From: Propionibacteriaceae bacterium
Lineage (GTDB): Bacteria > Actinomycetota > Actinomycetes > Propionibacteriales > Propionibacteriaceae
Direction: 5' to 3'
NCBI GenBank assembly: GCA_027492545.1
Contig: JAPUEL010000034.1
Span: 1 to 64,000 of the forward strand
DNA length: 64,000 nucleotides
Part shown: piece by piece, positions 18,767-27,325 of the stretch
Position numbering within the stretch: position 1 is the stretch's first letter
How the letters are laid out: every line of letters starts with the position of its first letter
Position numbers and translations under genes: made by a program
The notes under the pieces: model-generated
What the model saw: only the letters and a program-made list of their open reading frames with translations
What the model was told of the DNA's origin: nothing
Database searches by the model: none

Positions 18767-20845
18767 TTGAGTGAGACCCCGCTGCCGGCGGACCGGTACC
18801 TGGATCGCGAGATCTCCTGGCTCCAGTTCAACGACCGCGTCCTCGACCTCGCCAGGGACCGAAAGCGCATCCCGCTGATCGAGCGCGCGAAGTTCCTCGC
18901 CATCTTCTCCTCGAACCTCGACGAGTTCTTCATGGTCCGGGTCGCGGGCCTGAAGCGTCGCATCGCGGCGGGTGTCGCGGTGCCGACGGTCAACGGGAAG
19001 ATGCCCGGCGAACTGCACAACGAGCTGCTGGACAAGGTCTCCGAACTGGTGGCTGAGCAGTCCCGCGTCTTCCAGGAGGAGATCCGCCCGGAGCTCGCCG
19101 AGGAGGGCATCCAGATCCTGCGCTGGGACCAGCTCACCGCGTCGGAGAAGGACTCGATGCGCGCGCTGTTCGCGGAGCGGATCTTCCCCGTCCTCACCCC
19201 GCTGGCGGTGGACCCGTCGCACCCCTTCCCCTACATTTCGGGGCTGTCGATCAACCTGGCGGTGCTGCTGAAGAACCCGCAGACCGGCGGCCGCCAGTTC
19301 GCCCGCGTCAAGGTGCCGCCGGTGCTGTCACGGCTGGTCAAGCTCGCCGAGGGGCGCTTCCTGCCGCTCGAGGAGATCATCGCCCGCCACCTCGGGCAGC
19401 TGTTCACGGGCATGCAGGTGATCTCGTACACCACATTCCGCGTGACGCGCAACGAGGACATCGAGGTGGAGGAGGACGACGCCGAGAACCTCCTCTTCGC
19501 CCTCGAGAAGGAGTTGCTGCGCAGCAAGGTGGGCCGTCCGCCCGTCCGGCTCGAGGTGGAGGAGGGCATCGACGAGCACATGTTGTCGATGCTCATGGCC
19601 GAGCTGGACGTGCACGACAACGAGGTGTTCCGCCTGTCGGCCCCTCTGGACCTCACCGGCCTCTTCTCGCTCGCTGACTCGCAGCGCGAGGACCTGAAGT
19701 ACCCCAACTTCCTGCCCATCACCCACCCGGACCTGGCGGAGGTGGAGAGCGCCAGCCCGGCGGACATGTTCAAGGCCCTGAAGCTGCGCGACGTGCTGGT
19801 GCAGCACCCCTACGACTCGTTCGCCACCTCGGTGCAGCGGTTCATCGAGCAGTCCGCCGCGGACCCGGCCGTGCTGGCCATCAAGCAGACCCTCTATCGC
19901 ACCTCGGGCGACTCCCCCATCGTCGACGCCCTCATCGAGGCCGCCCAGGCGGGCAAGCAGGTGCTCGCCGTGGTGGAGATCAAGGCCCGCTTCGACGAAC
20001 AGGCCAACATCGGCTGGGCGCGCAAGCTGGAGAAGTCCGGCGTGCACGTCGTCTACGGCATGCTGGGGCTCAAGACCCACTGCAAGCTCGCCCTCGTGGT
20101 GCGGGAGGAGGCGGACGGGCTGCGGCGCTACTGCCATGTCGGCACGGGCAACTACAACCCGAAGACGGCCCGCCAGTACGAGGACATGGGCCTGCTCACG
20201 TCGAATCCGGTGATCACCGACGACGTCGCCCGCCTGTTCAACCACCTGTCCGGCATGACCCAGGAGACGAACTACCGACGCCTCCTGGTCGCGCCGCACG
20301 GGATCCGCAAGGGGCTGCTCGAGTACATCGACGGCGAGATCGCCAACCACCGGGCGGGCAAGGTCTCAGGGGTCAAGATCAAGGTCAACTCCCTGGTCGA
20401 CGAGGCCCTGATCGATGCGCTCTACCGGGCGTCGCAGGCCGGCGTGAGCGTCGACATCTGGGTCCGCGGGATCTGCACCATCCGCCCCGGGGTTCCCGGG
20501 CTGAGCGACAACATCCGGGTGCGCTCCATCCTGGGGCGCTTCCTGGAGCACTCGCGGGTCCTGTGGTTCGCCGGCGGCGGAAGGCCTATCGTCGGCATCG
20601 GTTCGGCGGACATGATGCACCGCAACCTGGACCGCCGCGTCGAGGCGATCGTCGGCATCAGCAATCCGGCCCACGTGAAGCAGGTGGAGAGCCTCTTCGA
20701 GATGGCGTTCGCACCCACCACCGTGCATTGGGAGCTCGCCGATGCCAGCTGGACCGCGCACACCACCGACGATGCGGGCGACCCGCTGACGGACCTCCAG
20801 GAGACTCTCATCCAGCAGACAGCCGCCCGCCGCTCCTCACGATGA
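18767..20845 (+). CDS. ppk1: Polyphosphate kinase 1
   Basis: PPK1 (692 residues) reversibly polymerises the gamma-phosphate of ATP into polyphosphate. The N-terminal [17 protein letters not shown] and the NLDEFFMVR segment are characteristic. The catalytic region carries His457 in [19 protein letters not shown] and His618 in [13 protein letters not shown], the two histidines used by the family. The start is a TTG at 18767 with GAGAGG about 10 bases upstream. It sits between mshD and mutT1, overlapping mutT1 by ATGA; ppk1-mutT1 is a conserved actinobacterial pair. Confidence 0.97.
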   Translation: MSETPLPADRYLDREISWLQFNDRVLDLARDRKRIPLIERAKFLAIFSSNLDEFFMVRVAGLKRRIAAGVAVPTVNGKMPGELHNELLDKVSELVAEQSRVFQEEIRPELAEEGIQILRWDQLTASEKDSMRALFAERIFPVLTPLAVDPSHPFPYISGLSINLAVLLKNPQTGGRQFARVKVPPVLSRLVKLAEGRFLPLEEIIARHLGQLFTGMQVISYTTFRVTRNEDIEVEEDDAENLLFALEKELLRSKVGRPPVRLEVEEGIDEHMLSMLMAELDVHDNEVFRLSAPLDLTGLFSLADSQREDLKYPNFLPITHPDLAEVESASPADMFKALKLRDVLVQHPYDSFATSVQRFIEQSAADPAVLAIKQTLYRTSGDSPIVDALIEAAQAGKQVLAVVEIKARFDEQANIGWARKLEKSGVHVVYGMLGLKTHCKLALVVREEADGLRRYCHVGTGNYNPKTARQYEDMGLLTSNPVITDDVARLFNHLSGMTQETNYRRLLVAPHGIRKGLLEYIDGEIANHRAGKVSGVKIKVNSLVDEALIDALYRASQAGVSVDIWVRGICTIRPGVPGLSDNIRVRSILGRFLEHSRVLWFAGGGRPIVGIGSADMMHRNLDRRVEAIVGISNPAHVKQVESLFEMAFAPTTVHWELADASWTAHTTDDAGDPLTDLQETLIQQTAARRSSR

Positions 20846-21714
20846 CCAAGCGCACGAAGATCCGGGCCGCCGGCGCCGTCGTGCTGCGCGGCACGGGCGA
20901 CGACACCGAGGTGCTGACCATCCATCGGCCGCGCTACGACGACTGGTCCCTGCCGAAGGGGAAGGGCGAGGCCGACGAGCTGGCCCCGCAGACCGCGGTC
21001 CGTGAGGTGCTCGAGGAGACCGGCATGGTGGTCCGGCTCGGGCTGCGGCTCCCCACCATCCGCTACCAGTTGGCCAAGGGCCCCAAGACGGTCCAGTACT
21101 GGCGCGCCGAGGTGGTCGAGGAGCGTGCATGGGCACCCAATGCCGAGGTGGACGCGGTGAAGTGGTACCCCATCGACAAGGCCATGCGCCGCCTCACCTA
21201 TGCCGACGAGCGCCGCGTCCTGTCCGCGGCCCTCCTGACGCCCCGAACCACCCCGCTGCTCCTGGTCCGGCATGCGAAGGCCATGCTGCGCAAGGACTGG
21301 CACGGCCCGGACCAGGACCGCCGCCTGTCGGGTCGTGGTCGGCGGCAGGCCCGCGAGATGGCGCAGCTCTTCGCGGCCTACGGCGTCGAGGACCTCGTCT
21401 CGTCCTCGTCCACGCGGTGCGTCGAAACCCTCAAGCCGTACGCGCGTGCGCGCGGCCTCGTGATCGAGACGGTCGACGTGCTGACCGAGGAGGAGGGCAC
21501 CGTGCACCCGCACGAGGTCACGCGCTTCACCGCGGACCTGTTCCGTGGCTTCGAGGCGCCGACGGCGGTGTGCGGCCACCGGCCGGTCCTTCCCGCGATG
21601 TTCAAGGGCCTGGATCTGCCGGCCCGGCCCATGGTGGTGGGGGAGGTCATCGTGGTGCACAGGGACGACGAGGGCGCGAAGGTCGCCGTCGAGGTTCACA
21701 AGCCCACCGCCTGA
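20842..21714 (+). CDS. mutT1: Two-domain Nudix / histidine phosphatase, MutT1 type
   Basis: A 290-residue protein whose mycobacterial homologue removes 8-oxo-dGTP and hydrolyses diadenosine polyphosphates. The Nudix box GX5EX7REVXEEXGX runs from Gly40 to about residue 62 ([20 protein letters not shown]). The C-terminal half is a phosphoglycerate-mutase-like domain starting with LLLVRHAKA (RHA 143-145) and ending with GHRPVLPAM. The ATG overlaps the ppk1 stop. The same order (ppk1 then mutT1) occurs in Mycobacterium, which supports the call. Confidence 0.92.
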   Translation: MTKRTKIRAAGAVVLRGTGDDTEVLTIHRPRYDDWSLPKGKGEADELAPQTAVREVLEETGMVVRLGLRLPTIRYQLAKGPKTVQYWRAEVVEERAWAPNAEVDAVKWYPIDKAMRRLTYADERRVLSAALLTPRTTPLLLVRHAKAMLRKDWHGPDQDRRLSGRGRRQAREMAQLFAAYGVEDLVSSSSTRCVETLKPYARARGLVIETVDVLTEEEGTVHPHEVTRFTADLFRGFEAPTAVCGHRPVLPAMFKGLDLPARPMVVGEVIVVHRDDEGAKVAVEVHKPTA

Positions 21715-21718
21715 CGTC

Positions 21719-21731
21719 CCCCGATCCGGGG
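21719..21731 (+). terminator. Weak GC hairpin after mutT1
   Basis: CCCCG and CGGGG form a 5-bp stem around ATC directly after the mutT1 stop. There is no U-tract. It may help end the glnR-mutT1 transcript before the separately controlled pst operon. Confidence 0.3.
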
Positions 21732-21830
21732 CGCCTCAGCAAGGTCCCCGTGGCTGATCGGTGGTTCCCCGGGGGACAACCGTCCAGAACTACCCGAAAG
21801 TGGATTCCTGCGGGAGAGAACTCGGCCGCA

Positions 21831-21852
21831 GTTCACCTCCTGTTAACCCAAC
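21831..21852 (+). promoter_or_regulatory. Candidate PHO box upstream of pstS
   Basis: Two adjacent 11-base units, GTTCACCTCCT (21831-21841) and GTTAACCCAAC (21842-21852), match the direct-repeat PhoP binding site of actinomycetes (GTTCAYYYRGY type). They lie 104 bases before the pstS ATG in the 241-base gap after mutT1. Induction of pstSCAB by phosphate starvation through PhoR-PhoP is therefore likely, although the regulator genes are not in this window. Confidence 0.65.
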
Positions 21853-21955
21853 TGGGCAGAACGCGTTACTTCGTTTCTTTACCGTCCCAATCAGGAACGC
21901 CCCGAACTAGATCCGGGACCGTCACCACTACCACCACTCGGAAGGTAATCCCCGA

Positions 21956-23062
21956 ATGAAGATTCGTCTGACCGCTGCTCTCGGCCTCTCCGCCGCTCTC
22001 CTCCTCTCGGCCTGCGCGGCCAACGAGGGCACCACCACGCCGGACACCACCGGTTCCGCCGCGGCCACCACGGGTGAGTCGGCCGCGTCCACGCTCGAGG
22101 GCACCCTCTCCGGCAAGGGCTCCTCCGCCGTGAACTCCGCCCAGACCACCTGGATCGCGAAGTTCCAGGAGGCCAACCCCGGCGTGACCGTCAACTACGC
22201 TCCCGATGGTTCCGGCGCCGGCCGTGAGGCCTTCATGGGCGCCGGCGTGGACTTCGCCGGCTCGGACCGCGCGTTCACCCTCGAGGAGAACGTCGCCGGC
22301 GCCTCGTCGCTGTGCGCCGACACCTCGATCGCCTACAACCTGCCGATCTACGTCTCGCCGATCGCCGTGATCTTCAACCTGGAGGGCGTGACCGAGCTCA
22401 ACCTGGATCCCGACACCCTGGCCGGCATCTTCAACGGCTCCATCACCAAGTGGAACGACCCGGCCATCGCCGCCACCAATGAGGGCGTCGAGCTCCCGGA
22501 CATGGACATCACGCCCGTGCACCGCTCGGACGACTCGGGCACCACCGAGAACTTCACCGACTACCTCAACAAGACGGCCCCCTCGGTCTGGACCAACGAG
22601 GCCGACGGCGAGTGGACCTACGAGGGCGGCGAGGCCGCCAAGGGCACCTCCGGTGTGGTGGCCGCGGTGACCAACGGCACCGGCACCATCGGCTACGCCG
22701 ACGCGTCCCAGGCCGGTGAGCTCTCCGTCGCCATGATCGGCACCGACGGCAACTACTTCGGCCCCACCGCCGAGGCTGCCGCTGCGGCCGTCGACGCCTC
22801 CCCGATCGAGGAGGGCCGCGAGGCCAACGACCTGGCCATCGAGCTGGACCGCTCCGCCGAGGGCTACGGCATCGTGCTGGTCGCCTACGGCATGGCGTGC
22901 GCCGAGTACGCCGACCCGGCCAAGGCCGAGCTGGTGAAGGCCTACCTGGGCTACGTGGCCTCCGAGCAGGGCCAGCTCGACGCGGCCGAAGGTGCGGGCT
23001 CCGCGCCGCTCGCCCCCGCGCTCCGCGACAAGGTGATCGCCGCCATCGACGCGATCAAGTGA
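21956..23062 (+). CDS. pstS: Phosphate-binding lipoprotein of the Pst transporter
   Basis: PstS (368 residues) captures inorganic phosphate outside the membrane for the high-affinity ABC importer. A lipoprotein signal with lipobox LLSAC places lipid attachment at Cys20, followed by a Thr/Ala/Gly-rich linker. Phosphate-contacting segments include GKGSSAVNSAQTTW, SDRAFT, HRSDDSGTTENFTDYL and KGTSGVV. GAAGG lies about 10 bases before the ATG. A PHO box precedes it, and a strong hairpin separates it from pstC, which would favour more PstS than membrane subunits. Confidence 0.96.
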   Translation: MKIRLTAALGLSAALLLSACAANEGTTTPDTTGSAAATTGESAASTLEGTLSGKGSSAVNSAQTTWIAKFQEANPGVTVNYAPDGSGAGREAFMGAGVDFAGSDRAFTLEENVAGASSLCADTSIAYNLPIYVSPIAVIFNLEGVTELNLDPDTLAGIFNGSITKWNDPAIAATNEGVELPDMDITPVHRSDDSGTTENFTDYLNKTAPSVWTNEADGEWTYEGGEAAKGTSGVVAAVTNGTGTIGYADASQAGELSVAMIGTDGNYFGPTAEAAAAAVDASPIEEGREANDLAIELDRSAEGYGIVLVAYGMACAEYADPAKAELVKAYLGYVASEQGQLDAAEGAGSAPLAPALRDKVIAAIDAIK

Positions 23063-23086
23063 TCGTAGGATCCCAGTAACACCCCT

Positions 23087-23121
23087 CAGTCGCGTCCCCC
23101 GGTCTCCGGGGGGCGCGACTG
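23087..23121 (+). other. Strong intercistronic hairpin between pstS and pstC
   Basis: CAGTCGCG-T-CCCCCGG at 23087-23102 pairs with CCGGGGG-G-CGCGACTG at 23106-23121 around a TCT loop, giving a 16-bp stem with one G-U pair. No U-tract follows, so it looks like a stabiliser or partial attenuator of the pst message, setting the PstS excess over PstCAB, and not a full terminator. Confidence 0.7.
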
Positions 23122-23173
23122 AACAGGGCTCAGGGCATCCGCCCGGCCTGCACCGGCACACCCCAGGAGAACC

Positions 23174-24181
23174 ATGTCGATGACTGACACGGACGCGACG
23201 ACCACGCCGCAGCCGACGGACCCGCTCCACCGCCAGGACGACGAGAGCCACGCCCTGCGGCACAGCAGCAAGCGGTTCGGAGACAAGCTGTACAAGGGCC
23301 TGGCCACCGGCTCCGGCACCCTGATCCTCATCATCCTCGCGGCCGTCGCCACGTTCCTCATCGGTCTCTCGCTGCCTGCGCTCACGGCCGACGCGGCCGA
23401 GCTCCAGTACGGCGAGTTCTGGAGCTACGCGTTGCCCTTCGCCTTCGGCACCGTCTGGGCCGCCGCCCTGGCGATGGTGTTCGCGGTTCCTGTGGCCATC
23501 GGGATCGCCCTGTTCATCAGCCACTACGCCCCGCGCCGGCTGGCGCAGGGGCTCGGCTACATCATCGACCTTCTCGCCGCCGTGCCCTCGGTGGTCTTCG
23601 GCCTGTGGGGCATCAACACTCTCGCGCCGCTCATGCGCCCCCTCTTCGTGTGGCTCGCCGACAATCTGGGCGGCCTCCCTGTGTTCGGTTGGTTCTTCGC
23701 CGGCCCCGTCTCGGGCACGGGCCGCACCATCCTGACCGCTGCCGTCGTGCTGGCGGTCATGGTGCTGCCGATCATCACCGCCATCTCGCGCGAGGTGTTC
23801 CTGCAGACACCCCGCCTGCACGAGGAGGCGTCCCTGGCTCTCGGCGCCACGCGCTGGGAGATGATCAAGCAGGCCGTGCTGCCCTTCGGCACGCCCGGCA
23901 TCGTGTCGGCCTGCATGCTCGGTCTGGGCCGCGCCCTGGGCGAGACGATGGCCATCGCCATGGTCCTCTCCCCGGCCGCCGTGATCCACTTCCAGCTGCT
24001 CACCTCAGCCAACCCCAACACCATCGCCGGCAACATCGCGCTGGCGTTCCCCGAGGCGTTCGGCCTGGGCATCAACCAGCTGATCGCGACGGGCCTGGTC
24101 CTGTTCGTCATCACGCTGGCCGTGAACATGACGGCGCGCTGGGTCCTGTCCCTGCGCAAGGAATTCTCGGGAGCCAACTGA
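23174..24181 (+). CDS. pstC: Phosphate ABC transporter permease PstC
   Basis: PstC (335 residues) is one of the two membrane subunits of the Pst phosphate importer. A polar N-terminal tail of about 45 residues precedes six membrane helices. The ABC permease EAA loop is seen as LHEEASLALGATRWEMIKQAVLP, with GLGRALGETMAIAMVL after it. AGGAGA lies 6 bases before the ATG. The TGA overlaps the pstA ATG. Family length is normal. Confidence 0.95.
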   Translation: MSMTDTDATTTPQPTDPLHRQDDESHALRHSSKRFGDKLYKGLATGSGTLILIILAAVATFLIGLSLPALTADAAELQYGEFWSYALPFAFGTVWAAALAMVFAVPVAIGIALFISHYAPRRLAQGLGYIIDLLAAVPSVVFGLWGINTLAPLMRPLFVWLADNLGGLPVFGWFFAGPVSGTGRTILTAAVVLAVMVLPIITAISREVFLQTPRLHEEASLALGATRWEMIKQAVLPFGTPGIVSACMLGLGRALGETMAIAMVLSPAAVIHFQLLTSANPNTIAGNIALAFPEAFGLGINQLIATGLVLFVITLAVNMTARWVLSLRKEFSGAN

Positions 24182-25245
24182 TGAGCAGCACCGCCCTCGC
24201 CCCCCGCAGCAGCGAGCTGACCGCCGGCCAGCTGCCCCGCTTCACTGCCCTGGCCATGCTCGTCGTGGCGGCCGCCGTCACTGCGGGCGTGCTGTCCCTG
24301 TTCGGCCTCGCGAGCGTCGGCAGCGTCGCCATTTTCGGCGTGCTGATCTTCCTCGCCGCCATGTTCGCGCTGTCCTGGTCGGTCGAGGGGATGCGCAAGG
24401 CCAAGGACCGCAACGCCCGCTACATCGTCACCGGGGCCTTCCTCATCGCGCTGCTGCCCCTCGTGTCGCTGATCTGGCAGACCGTGGCCAAGGGCCTGGA
24501 GCGCATGGACGCCCAGTTTTTCACCTACTCGATGCGCAGCGTCATCGGCGAGGGCGGCGGCGCCATCCACGCCATCTGGGGCACGCTCATCATCACCGGC
24601 ATCGCCAGCCTCATCTCGGTCCCCATCGGCCTCTTCACCGCGATCTACCTCGTGGAGTACAGCGGCGGCAGCAGGTTGGCCTCCGCCATCCGGTTCTTCG
24701 TGGACGTGATGACCGGCATCCCCTCGATCGTGGCCGGTCTGTTCGCCTACACCGTCTTCAGCCTCCTCTTCGGCCCCGGCACCAACAACGGCCTGTCCGG
24801 CGCCGTCGCGCTGTCGGTGCTGATGATCCCGACGGTGGTGCGCTCCGTCGAGGAGATGTTGCGACTGGTGCCCAACGAGCTGCGCGAGGCGTCCTACGCG
24901 CTGGGCGTGCCGAAGTGGCGCACCATCGCCAAGGTGGTGCTGCCGACGGCGCTCGCGGGCATCGTCACCGGCATCGTCCTCTCCATCGCGCGGGTCATCG
25001 GCGAGACGGCCCCGCTGCTGGTCACCGCCGGCATCACCGCGTCGATGAACGTCAACCCGCTCTCCAACCCCATGGCCACCCTGCCGGTGTTCGTCTACTA
25101 CCAGTACGTGACCCCCGGCATCCCGCAGGACCCGTTCTACGCCCGGGCGTGGGCCGGCGCGCTCACCCTCATCCTCATCGTCATGGGCCTCAACGCGATC
25201 GGTCGGCTCATCGCGTGGAAGTTCGCCCCCAAGTCCGGCCGCTGA
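24181..25245 (+). CDS. pstA: Phosphate ABC transporter permease PstA
   Basis: PstA (354 residues) pairs with PstC to form the phosphate channel. It has two N-terminal hydrophobic segments and then the permease core with GIASLISVPIGLFTAIYLVEY, MTGIPSIVAGLFAYTVF and the EAA loop LREASYALGVPKWRTIAKVVLP. The ATG at 24181 shares its A with the pstC stop (TGATG). The extended N-terminus, about 60 residues longer than Escherichia coli PstA, is common in actinobacteria. pstB follows after 15 bases. Confidence 0.95.
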   Translation: MSSTALAPRSSELTAGQLPRFTALAMLVVAAAVTAGVLSLFGLASVGSVAIFGVLIFLAAMFALSWSVEGMRKAKDRNARYIVTGAFLIALLPLVSLIWQTVAKGLERMDAQFFTYSMRSVIGEGGGAIHAIWGTLIITGIASLISVPIGLFTAIYLVEYSGGSRLASAIRFFVDVMTGIPSIVAGLFAYTVFSLLFGPGTNNGLSGAVALSVLMIPTVVRSVEEMLRLVPNELREASYALGVPKWRTIAKVVLPTALAGIVTGIVLSIARVIGETAPLLVTAGITASMNVNPLSNPMATLPVFVYYQYVTPGIPQDPFYARAWAGALTLILIVMGLNAIGRLIAWKFAPKSGR

Positions 25246-25260
25246 CCAGGAAGATCACAC

Positions 25261-26040
25261 ATGTCCAAGCGAATTGAGCTCAAGGATCTCGACATCTACT
25301 ACAGCAAGTTCCACGCCGTGAAGTCGGTCAGCATGACCATCGAGCCGCGGGCCGTCACCGCCTTCATCGGCTCCTCGGGGTGTGGCAAGTCCACCGTGCT
25401 GCGGTCGATCAACCGCATGCACGAGGTCATCGACGGCGCCTACGTCGACGGCCAGGTGCTTCTCGACGGCGTGGACCTCTACGACAAGGCCGTGGACCCG
25501 GTGCGGGTGCGCCGTCACATCGGCATGGTGTTCCAGCGCCCCAACCCTTTCCCCACCATGTCCATCCGCGAGAACATCCTCGCCGGCGTGCGGCTCAACA
25601 ACGCCCGGATGTCCAAGTCCGAGTCGGACGCGCTCGTCGAGCAGTCGCTGCGCGGCGCGAACCTGTGGAACGAGGTCAAGGACCGCCTGGACAAGCCCGG
25701 ATCGGGCCTCTCGGGCGGTCAGCAGCAGCGGCTCTGCATCGCGCGCGCCATCGCCGTGTCCCCGGACGTGCTGCTGATGGACGAGCCCTGCTCCGCCCTG
25801 GATCCCATCTCGACGCTGGCCATCGAGGACCTGATCAAGGAGCTCAAGGAGACCTACACCGTCGTCATCGTCACGCACAACATGCAGCAGGCGGCGCGCG
25901 TGTCGGACCAGACGGCGTTCTTCAACCTCAAGGCGCACGGTCAGCCCGGTGAGCTCATCGAGTACGGCCCCACCGAGAAGATCTTCCACAACCCGGACCA
26001 GAAGGCCACCGAGGACTACATCACCGGCCGCTTCGGCTGA
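25261..26040 (+). CDS. pstB: Phosphate ABC transporter ATPase PstB
   Basis: PstB (259 residues) powers phosphate import. Walker A is GSSGCGKST (37-45), the signature LSGGQQQR (150-157) follows, and Walker B is [25 protein letters not shown] supplies the switch histidine. The short ribosome site GGAAG precedes the ATG at 25261. It ends the operon, and a GC-rich hairpin follows at 26057-26091. No phoU is adjacent. Confidence 0.97.
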   Translation: MSKRIELKDLDIYYSKFHAVKSVSMTIEPRAVTAFIGSSGCGKSTVLRSINRMHEVIDGAYVDGQVLLDGVDLYDKAVDPVRVRRHIGMVFQRPNPFPTMSIRENILAGVRLNNARMSKSESDALVEQSLRGANLWNEVKDRLDKPGSGLSGGQQQRLCIARAIAVSPDVLLMDEPCSALDPISTLAIEDLIKELKETYTVVIVTHNMQQAARVSDQTAFFNLKAHGQPGELIEYGPTEKIFHNPDQKATEDYITGRFG

Positions 26041-26056
26041 TCCCCCTGCCCCACCG

Positions 26057-26091
26057 CCGAACGGCGCCGCCCACCGGGTGGCGCCGTTCGG
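26057..26091 (+). terminator. Hairpin terminator of the pst operon
   Basis: CCGAACGGCGCC (26057-26068) and GGCGCCGTTCGG (26080-26091) form a perfect 12-bp stem around an 11-base loop, 16 bases after the pstB stop. A U-tract is missing, as is common in very GC-rich actinobacteria. Confidence 0.65.
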
Positions 26092-26127
26092 GCGTCCACA
26101 TCGCCTCAGACGGATAGGCGTCAGCAG

Positions 26128-26409
26128 GAGACGCGGGGATGAGCAAGAGGGAGGGTGACTGCAGGGCGGCTGGGCGCAGTGATGCCCAACCTGACGATCA
26201 CCCCACTGGCGTCCCGCTTGAGCAGACCTTCGCCAGGGCCGCCCTGCCGGCGCCCTCCTGGGGCCGGCCGCGCCACAGACCAACCAGTGTGGGGAGACGT
26301 GAGACGAGGCCCGGGCGGCCTCAACTACCTGACCATGGCCAGTCGGGCAGCCGACGAGGCCACGGTGGACAAGGGCCGCACGGGCCTCGTGTCAGGGCTC
26401 CCCGCACCG
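26128..26409 (+). repeat. 282-base structured intergenic repeat, copy A
   Basis: This copy fills most of the 406-base gap between convergent genes pstB and the sucrase/ferredoxin-like gene. It aligns almost without gaps to 56992-57272, with identical blocks of 33 bases (26292-26324 with 57155-57187), 32 bases (26371-26402 with 57234-57265) and 21 bases (26205-26225 with 57068-57088). Two inverted repeats are kept in both copies: GCAGGGCGGC (26161-26170) with GCCGCCCTGC (26238-26247), and a 17-base pair of arms at 26304-26320 and 26374-26390 with one mismatch. A third imperfect hairpin pairs 26391-26405 with 26421-26435. No protein family is recognised; a structured RNA or a REP/MITE-like element is most likely. 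Confidence 0.8.
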
Positions 26410-26446
26410 CCAGCTGTCCGGCGGGGGACCCTGACGGCGGGACGGC

Positions 26447-27325
26447 TCAGAGCGGATCGACAGACCAGTAGGTCATCGGCTCCGCGGCCTTGCCGCAGCT
26501 GAGCGGGGCCTGGGTGCCGGTGTCGATGCGGGTCACGCGCACGTCCACGCGGGTCTGCCCGTGGCGGACCCGAACCGCGCCGTCGGCGTCCTCGCTGTCG
26601 AGGTCCTGTCCACGGGCCGCGCCGTACTGGGCCAGCGCCCACGCCTCCGCCGCCTGTCTCTCCGGGGGGAGGTGGCTGCGGCCGCGATCCTTCCGCGCCC
26701 CACCGGGCCAGAGCAGCCCCACGCCGGCGGCGCTGTGGGCGGCCGCGGCGTCCCCGGGATCGATGCGGCCGAGCACCTGCCCCGTCGGGAGCAGAAGGAC
26801 GGTGGGGGCGAACCTGTGGCCGCCCAGGTGCGAGCATTCCCAGAGGGCGTCCGGATCGCGCTGGTCCTCCAGGTCCTCCAGGATGGGACGGCCCTCCAGC
26901 GCACAGCACTGGTCCCGCTTGGCGTGGGTGCAGACCAGGAGCACGGGCTCGCCCGTGGCCGCCTCGGGGCGCGGGGTGCCGGCGTCGCGCCAGGCGGTCA
27001 GCCAGGGCAGGAGGGCCGGCGCGTCGTCCACCTCGAACCTGGCCACCCACCCGCCGGCGTCGAACCCTCCGGACACAAGGACGGTGAGAGGGTCGTCGCC
27101 GACGGTGTTGCGGGCCGCCCGGCGGATCAGGAGGAGCCGGCCGCCCATCTCCTCGATCAGGGACTCGAGCGCGCCGCCCACCACGGGATCCAGCGCGCGG
27201 GCGCTGGTGGCCGCCTTCGCGCCCCACGGGCCGGGCGTCTCCAGACACACCCAGAACGCGGCGCGCGCCGCGGTGCCCCACGCCGGCGGGCCGGCGGCTG
27301 ACCAGAGGACGGAACAGCGGGACAC
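26447..27325 (-). CDS. Sucrase/ferredoxin-like family protein
   Basis: A 292-residue protein of the sucrase/ferredoxin-like family (thioredoxin-like fold related to 2Fe-2S ferredoxins; enzymatic role unclear). The conserved cysteines and histidines occur in VCTHAKRDQCCALEGRP and WECSHLGGHRFAPTVLLLP. The start is a GTG at 27325 whose first base is the last base of the upstream TAG (TAGTG), so it is coupled to the GH3 gene. It is convergent with pstB across the repeat element. Family membership is clear, function is not. Confidence 0.83.
   Translation of the reverse strand: MSRCSVLWSAAGPPAWGTAARAAFWVCLETPGPWGAKAATSARALDPVVGGALESLIEEMGGRLLLIRRAARNTVGDDPLTVLVSGGFDAGGWVARFEVDDAPALLPWLTAWRDAGTPRPEAATGEPVLLVCTHAKRDQCCALEGRPILEDLEDQRDPDALWECSHLGGHRFAPTVLLLPTGQVLGRIDPGDAAAAHSAAGVGLLWPGGARKDRGRSHLPPERQAAEAWALAQYGAARGQDLDSEDADGAVRVRHGQTRVDVRVTRIDTGTQAPLSCGKAAEPMTYWSVDPL

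Noticed and set aside
21866-23989. 707-codon minus-strand frame across pstS and pstC
   Set aside because: Shadow of two conserved plus-strand genes; no start context or motif.
26128-26409. Repeat element as an insertion sequence
   Set aside because: No transposase, no recognised terminal inverted repeats and no target duplication could be seen at either copy.
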